Assembly: GCA_009731375.1 (NCBI GenBank)
Contig: BJOX01000293.1
Coordinates: forward strand, 458,932 to 522,931
Origin: Paulinella micropora
Taxonomy: Eukaryota > Cercozoa > Imbricatea > Euglyphida
Direction: 5' to 3'
Length of the DNA stretch: 64,000 bases
Part shown: positions 58,412-64,000 of the stretch, piece after piece
How positions within the stretch are numbered: position 1 is the first letter of the stretch
Layout: each line of letters starts with the position of its first letter
Made by a program: the position numbers and the translations under genes
The notes under the pieces: model-generated
Seen by the model: only the letters and a program-made list of their open reading frames with translations
What the model was told of the DNA's origin: nothing
The model's database searches: none

Positions 58412-61024
58412 ATGTCGACAGAGACCGCCGAAGTGAGTGAATTCTCGGAGGCAGATCAAAGAAGAGAAGAAGAAGAAGCAGGAGGAGGAGGAGGAAGAGG
58501 ATTGAATGAAGGAGGAGGAGGAGGATTGAATGAAGGAGGAGGAGGAGATGAAGGAGTAGGAGGAGGAGTAGAAGAGGGCTGGGATGATGAAGGAAGATAT
58601 GGAGGAGACGAAGATGAAGGAGGATTTGAACAAGAAGAGACGGGAGGAGGAGGAGCATATGGTAATCCCTTACCACCTGCCTACACGGGAGGAGGAGGAC
58701 GAAAAATGATCGACTTGATTCATAGTGATGGAGAGGAGATCACAGTGGAGGAACAACAGTGGGTGCAAGACCACTATGACCTCACTAAAGAAGAGTTTGA
58801 TAACAAGATGGGGGTAGAGAAGGATACCTATGTGTGGATCCCTCAGGATCAAAGAAGAGAGAAAAGTCGTGCTAAAAAGGATGTCTATATCCTATTATCA
58901 AACACAGCACAGCTCCTCGGCAAACTGGTCTCTGATCCAGAAGAGAGAAAGAAGATACAGCATATCAAGTTTGGGGACACACACACCCACCTTGAATTAC
59001 TCGATGCTATCTTTGGGGTGTACACTCAAACCCTGATTTGGGAACGTACATACGGCCCACGATGTGAGGGTTACCTCCAGTACACAAACCCAAGAGCAAC
59101 GGCCAGATTCCTCGCGACTGGTCAGGAGGCAGTCGATGTAACAAAAATGAAGACCAATCTGGGTTCGAAAAACTCGAGTGGCATATTTCATTTTTTTACA
59201 ATGGAAATAAAGGCCTTGGAGGAGGGGAAGGCAGAGATGGAAAAAAGCATTAAGGCAGCAGGAGAAACTCATCCTGTGATTGATGAGTTAGAGAAGACCG
59301 ACAGAGTTCTGACCAAGATCAGACTGTTGATGGGTGCGTTACTGCACAAGGAGGCATGGAAGAGATGGATTCCTACCAAGGATCACTCTGTCCTTAAATC
59401 ACTTAGTAACGCACCACCGGTCGTCAATAAAGCAGGTGTTGACCAATATATGGAGAAATATAATTTTCTCAGATCTGCTTCTGAATTGGTGGCCTTTATC
59501 ACTCATGTTCAAAAGCTGGTGATATCTGAGAAGAAGAAGGCGAAAGAGAATGAGGAGTTCGAGAAGACGATGAGACTGGAAAGAATGAAAGCAAAAGTGA
59601 GTGGTGCAAAGACACACCCTCCGACATATTTGACCCCACCAGCTCCTGCCCCACCAGCCCCTGCACCCTCGGGCTCAACTACGGTGGTGGTCACAAACAC
59701 GGAGAAGAAGGACAGACAAAATATCATAAATGCCTTCAAGGGGAAGAAAGGAGGAGTGGCAAGTCTCATGCTATATGCCAAGACGAGCTCAGACAAAGAC
59801 TCTGATGCTTCGCTTTTGAGCAAGCTCAAAGAGATCAATGCCTGCATGAAGGCTTTTCCTTGCGACGAAACGCAGGAATACGAGGCCCTTGTTACTGTTT
59901 TTGACCAATCTCTAGTCTCGGAGGGATTTGATCTGACACAGTACAAGTTTTTGAGAAAGAAGGAGGAGATTAAGAGAAACAATGCAACAGGCCTAGACGC
60001 TCAGTGTGAACTGGCGGTGGCCACACTCATTTCATATTTTCAATCTCATGGATACCAGCATCTCTGCACTGGTACTCTCATAGGATTTGAAATCTTTGAG
60101 ACAGTGGCGATGAGTTTGAGGAGTGCTGTTGGCTTGGCGGCGACCCTTACGGAGGTAGTTTCCTCCTATGGGCTATTCTATGGCCGCAAGTCGATCATCC
60201 TCTATTTCTTTTCGGCGTTACACACAGTTAACCCGAGTAAGCTTACTCAGCTCATACAACAATGCTCGACGTTTAGCTCAGTGAAGTCCAAGAACTTCCT
60301 CGAGACACACATGTTCGAAAGTACGGTTCAAAGCGTTGCTCCGTCAGCACTGTTTCAAGAAGTGATGAGTGCATGCTCAAACATGGACTCGCTCACGGAG
60401 GCACATACGGCACAGGCAGGCGGTGTACCTGTTGGCGCACAAGCCACGTACACAAACAGAGTTGCCGGTTGGAAGAGACAGAGAGAGCCAGACCTGAAGA
60501 CCGCATGTTGGAGGTGGTTCGCGGGCTTGCAGTGTAAGGCACAGATGGAGAACAGAGACTGCTCTTTCAATCATGATAGGCAGAACCCAACAGCAAGGGC
60601 AAATTTTCTGAGCAGGACGGAAGGCAAGGAACCGGGCCTTTTCAATATGCTTCAGATTGCCGCTGTGAACGAAGGTTGGTATGCCAATATGTGTGATGAT
60701 GAGGAGTTACGAGAGGCAATCATTACCTACATGAAGAGGATGAAGGAGAAGAAGGAGGAAAGGGAGAGACAAAAGAACCTAAAGGCCTCTCAAAGAGGAC
60801 GAGGAGGAGGAGCAGAAGGAGGACGAGGAGGAGGACATGGAGAGGAGCCTCGAGGTGGCAAGGAACCCCTCAGAGAGGAAGAGGAGGAGGTCGGGGATAT
60901 ACCCCTTATGGAGGGAGAGCTGTTCGAGCTCCAGCCCCCCCACCCAGAGGAGGAGGAGGCTCATGGGCAAGCTCCAACCCGAATTTCGGTCGAGCTCAGG
61001 CCTACAACACGTACCGCAGAATAA
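58412..61024 (+). CDS. gag: Gypsy copy 3 Gag, intact (870 aa)
   Basis: ATG at 58412 follows a non-coding leader. The N-terminal 90 residues are Gly/Glu-rich. A conserved Gag core follows, homologous to copy 2 (DETQEYEAL, HGYQHLCTGTLIGFEIF, SIILYF). Near residue 700 a CCCH finger reads CWRWFAGLQC...DCSFNH (C-x8-C-x8-C-x3-H). The C-terminus has an RG/Gly-rich segment (RGRGGGAEGGRGGGHG). The gene ends GAA TAA T at 61022-61024. The protease frame is +1 and overlaps the last 188 bases or so. No stop interrupts the ORF, unlike in copy 2. Gag would form the particle; the CCCH finger in place of CCHC is unusual. Confidence 0.88.
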   Translation: MSTETAEVSEFSEADQRREEEEAGGGGGRGLNEGGGGGLNEGGGGDEGVGGGVEEGWDDEGRYGGDEDEGGFEQEETGGGGAYGNPLPPAYTGGGGRKMIDLIHSDGEEITVEEQQWVQDHYDLTKEEFDNKMGVEKDTYVWIPQDQRREKSRAKKDVYILLSNTAQLLGKLVSDPEERKKIQHIKFGDTHTHLELLDAIFGVYTQTLIWERTYGPRCEGYLQYTNPRATARFLATGQEAVDVTKMKTNLGSKNSSGIFHFFTMEIKALEEGKAEMEKSIKAAGETHPVIDELEKTDRVLTKIRLLMGALLHKEAWKRWIPTKDHSVLKSLSNAPPVVNKAGVDQYMEKYNFLRSASELVAFITHVQKLVISEKKKAKENEEFEKTMRLERMKAKVSGAKTHPPTYLTPPAPAPPAPAPSGSTTVVVTNTEKKDRQNIINAFKGKKGGVASLMLYAKTSSDKDSDASLLSKLKEINACMKAFPCDETQEYEALVTVFDQSLVSEGFDLTQYKFLRKKEEIKRNNATGLDAQCELAVATLISYFQSHGYQHLCTGTLIGFEIFETVAMSLRSAVGLAATLTEVVSSYGLFYGRKSIILYFFSALHTVNPSKLTQLIQQCSTFSSVKSKNFLETHMFESTVQSVAPSALFQEVMSACSNMDSLTEAHTAQAGGVPVGAQATYTNRVAGWKRQREPDLKTACWRWFAGLQCKAQMENRDCSFNHDRQNPTARANFLSRTEGKEPGLFNMLQIAAVNEGWYANMCDDEELREAIITYMKRMKEKKEERERQKNLKASQRGRGGGAEGGRGGGHGEEPRGGKEPLREEEEEVGDIPLMEGELFELQPPHPEEEEAHGQAPTRISVELRPTTRTAE

Positions 61025-61235
61025 TAACAATGTTAATGAGATGAAGCAGGAGGAGAAGAAGGAGGAGTTGAAAAACTTAGAGGCAAGACTCCAAAATTTG
61101 GAACGTAAAGTTCTTGTTCTCGCAGTCAATATACACAGGCCCGATGTTCTGTGTTATACGGAACTTTATTGTGAAACATTGAAGACAATATTAAAAGTTG
61201 GTAATGATACGATGGCGAATATTAATATTGTCGGC
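60837..61235 (+). CDS. Gypsy copy 3 Pol start with protease, cut by the gap
   Basis: Open in the +1 frame relative to gag. Past the gag stop it reads NNNVNEMKQEEKKEEL, then VLVLAVNIHRPDVLCYTELY and KVGNDTMANINIVG, the protease active-site region with DTMA as in copy 2. It runs into the N gap at 61236. Confidence 0.75.
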
Positions 61236-62095
61236 NNNNNNNNNNNNNNNNNNNNNNNNNNNNNNNNNNNNNNNNNNNNNNNNNNNNNNNNNNNNNNNNN
61301 NNNNNNNNNNNNNNNNNNNNNNNNNNNNNNNNNNNNNNNNNNNNNNNNNNNNNNNNNNNNNNNNNNNNNNNNNNNNNNNNNNNNNNNNNNNNNNNNNNNN
61401 NNNNNNNNNNNNNNNNNNNNNNNNNNNNNNNNNNNNNNNNNNNNNNNNNNNNNNNNNNNNNNNNNNNNNNNNNNNNNNNNNNNNNNNNNNNNNNNNNNNN
61501 NNNNNNNNNNNNNNNNNNNNNNNNNNNNNNNNNNNNNNNNNNNNNNNNNNNNNNNNNNNNNNNNNNNNNNNNNNNNNNNNNNNNNNNNNNNNNNNNNNNN
61601 NNNNNNNNNNNNNNNNNNNNNNNNNNNNNNNNNNNNNNNNNNNNNNNNNNNNNNNNNNNNNNNNNNNNNNNNNNNNNNNNNNNNNNNNNNNNNNNNNNNN
61701 NNNNNNNNNNNNNNNNNNNNNNNNNNNNNNNNNNNNNNNNNNNNNNNNNNNNNNNNNNNNNNNNNNNNNNNNNNNNNNNNNNNNNNNNNNNNNNNNNNNN
61801 NNNNNNNNNNNNNNNNNNNNNNNNNNNNNNNNNNNNNNNNNNNNNNNNNNNNNNNNNNNNNNNNNNNNNNNNNNNNNNNNNNNNNNNNNNNNNNNNNNNN
61901 NNNNNNNNNNNNNNNNNNNNNNNNNNNNNNNNNNNNNNNNNNNNNNNNNNNNNNNNNNNNNNNNNNNNNNNNNNNNNNNNNNNNNNNNNNNNNNNNNNNN
62001 NNNNNNNNNNNNNNNNNNNNNNNNNNNNNNNNNNNNNNNNNNNNNNNNNNNNNNNNNNNNNNNNNNNNNNNNNNNNNNNNNNNNNNNNNNNNNNN
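61236..62095. other. 860-N gap inside gypsy copy 3
   Basis: Hides the end of protease and the start of RT, judged from copies 1 and 2. Confidence 0.9.
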
Positions 62096-64000
62096 CTCCC
62101 GACATTAGAAGAAGGAAGGAGAGTGCTGCGGAATGCAAAATTCTATTCGGTCATTGACCTTAAGAATGGCTTCTGGCAGATAGCACTGGAGGAAAGTCCA
62201 GATGGCTGATGGCGTTTTTGGTGGGTATGGAAATATACCAATGGAAAGTGCTTCCGATGGGCCTCAAGCAAGCCCCAGGACTTTTCCAGAAGGCGATGCA
62301 GAAGATGTTGAGCAGTCAGGTACGATGATTTGTCTGACGGAGGCTTTATGAGAAGGCGGGGACAGAAGGCGGGAGAATATGCATTTTGCTATATCGATGA
62401 CATTATCGTATACTCTAACACAATGGAGGAGCATATCGATCATTTGTCCGATATATTCAGGCGCATCGGAGCTTTTGGCCTGAAGTGCAATCTAAAGAAG
62501 TGTCAACTTGCCAAGACGAGTGTGACATACTTAGGGTACGAGATCTCCCATAATCGAGTCTCGATATCCAAAGAGAAGAGGGAGGAGATTATGAATCGAC
62601 CGATACCGAAGAACCGCACTGAATTGCACTCATTCCTTGCGATGGCGCAATACTATAGCCAGTTTATACCCGATTGGGGTGCAACACGGGCTAAAGTGGA
62701 GAAAATGATAGATTTTGGAGACTTTGAGAAGTGGGACGAAGAGGCTTTGCAAGCGTTTCATGCGCTCAAAGATCTCATTTACAAAGACCCGAAAGACGGA
62801 GGACTGGTGTTAACGATGCCCGACTTTACGAAACAATTCGTAGTCGATACAGACGCATCTAAGTTTGCGATTGGGGCTGTATTACAACAAGAGGATGAGG
62901 AGAAGAAATTACGCCCAATCATGTTTATTAGTAGGAAGTTGTGTGCGGCGGAGAGAAACTATTGCACAAGGCAAAGAGAGGCGTTGGCGGTAGTATGGGC
63001 CCTCAAGAGGCTCAGAGAGTATTTGTGGGGAGGACCTCAATTTACTGTCAGAACTGATCATCATAACCTGTTATGGTTGATGAATCATGAACAGACGGGA
63101 CGGCTGGCGCGGTGGCAAGCGTTCTTGTCTTGTTTCGATTTTACAATGGTCCATCTACCGGGAAAGCGAAATGTGGTCGCTGATAGCCTCTCTAGGCTAG
63201 AGTTTAACTCAGAAGTATCGGCGTTGGTGTCCACGGTGGAGATGGAAGACTTGTCCACTGACAAGGTGTATGAGGTCAGCCACATTGAGGCGATGGAGAT
63301 GGCGAGTGGAGTCCGATATGACCGCACAGGTCTACGGTACAGTCCACAAGGCCCGGATCACGGGATATGTTGTGAGCTACATACCCAGGAGGACGCTGAG
63401 TGGTCCTATGAGGTATATGAGAATGCGAAGGCGAACATAAGAGAGGAAGAGGAGACGCAGGAAGTTTATGCGGAGCCTCCTCAAGAGCGGAGAAGTGACC
63501 TAGACGATGACCCGGAAAGAATCGGGGTACGGCTAGAAGATGGTACTATCCATATAGCCTCGCCTACCGCATGGAGGCAACAACAGGCTCAAGATCCGGA
63601 GTTTAAAGAACTGATACAGTTATATCAGAACCCGGATGAGCTACGGATGACGAAAGCGATCAAAGATCAGATGAAGGAGATGGGATGGAGAGATGGTCTA
63701 CTGTGGTACAAGGGCCTTCACGGTCGCTATGCGTCACAGCCGGACAAATGGACCCTTTGGGTACCGGAGAGTCTGAGACGATTTATATTTGTCGCAGCCC
63801 ACAATTGCCCACTTTTGGCGCATCCGGGTCGACAACGAACTCATATGTTCGTAGCGAGGCGATTCTGGTGGAAGAAGATGAAGGAGGAGATAGATCAGGC
63901 GGTGGATGCATGCATCCCGTGCAAGATAAACAAAACACCACTGAAGGCAAATTTCGGCCTGATTGGCGAATTTCCTCTTCATGCGGGGATGTTTGAGTTT
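62096..64000 (+). pseudogene. pol: Gypsy copy 3 RT, RNase H and integrase start (partial)
   Basis: Strongly similar throughout to 7616-9520. RT begins with the YSVIDLKNGFWQI block. One base is missing near 62189 and another small indel lies near 62320 compared with copy 1, so two frame changes precede the YIDD motif. From about 62340 the frame stays open to the window edge through YIDD, DTDAS, TDHHN, ADSLSR and the integrase zinc module (CIPCKINK). The window ends before the catalytic Asp residues. Confidence 0.85.

Larger units (their letters stand above)
57387..64000 (+). mobile_element. Ty3/gypsy copy 3, runs off the right edge
   Basis: 5' LTR, primer-binding-like TGGAGTCC, leader, gag, protease, an 860-N gap, then RT, RNase H and the start of integrase. 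Same family as copies 1 and 2. Confidence 0.9.

Noticed and set aside
61191-62157. ORFs of 315-423 codons across 61236-62095
   Set aside because: Consist almost entirely of Ns.

Overview
The window is nuclear DNA of a unicellular or algal eukaryote; the species cannot be named from the sequence. The signs are GT-AG introns, long microsatellites, LTR retrotransposons in several states of decay, and decayed AT-rich Polinton/Maverick-like elements of the kind found in algal and protist genomes. There are no bacterial operons, CRISPR arrays or recognisable tRNA/rRNA genes. Seven N runs mark assembly gaps.

Layout. 1-2200: a long ORF resembling a DUF7869-type transposase-like protein with a C-terminal RanBP2-type zinc finger, opening with a 168-bp inverted duplication. 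2560-6250: an AT-rich, minus-strand Polinton-like remnant with a broken protein-primed family B DNA polymerase and three small ORFs. 6607-12284: a 5'-truncated Ty3/gypsy element with an intact RT-RNase H-integrase ORF and a 242-bp 3' LTR. 12907-24189: an LTR element (275/280-bp LTRs) whose zinc-finger gag is split by a complete but decayed Ty1/copia element (15376-22941) flanked by a 6-bp target duplication.

24552-33330 (minus): a multi-exon cellular gene for a type I membrane protein with cadherin-like beta-sandwich, complement-control-like and Ser/Thr/Pro-rich modules, a transmembrane segment and a cytoplasmic tail. 35503-40463 (minus): a second copy of the Ty3/gypsy family (gag and protease). 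42043-52844 (minus): a ribose-phosphate pyrophosphokinase (PRPP synthetase)-like gene split into at least 20 exons of 19-97 nt, with introns packed with microsatellites. I rebuilt both cellular genes from splice sites and codon phase; no single ORF shows them. 55107-56794: a second AT-rich Polinton-like remnant (plus strand) with a broken integrase. 57387-64000: a third Ty3/gypsy copy with 5' LTR, gag, protease and, beyond a gap, RT to integrase running off the window.

The two cellular genes look like the functional content. Almost everything else is mobile DNA inserted around them. The most unusual observations are the micro-exon PRPP synthetase gene with duplicated splice acceptors and exon pieces, the in-frame nested retrotransposon insertion, the +1 gag-pol arrangement and DTMA protease site shared by two gypsy copies, and the palindrome and 32-bp triplication inside the Polinton polymerase.
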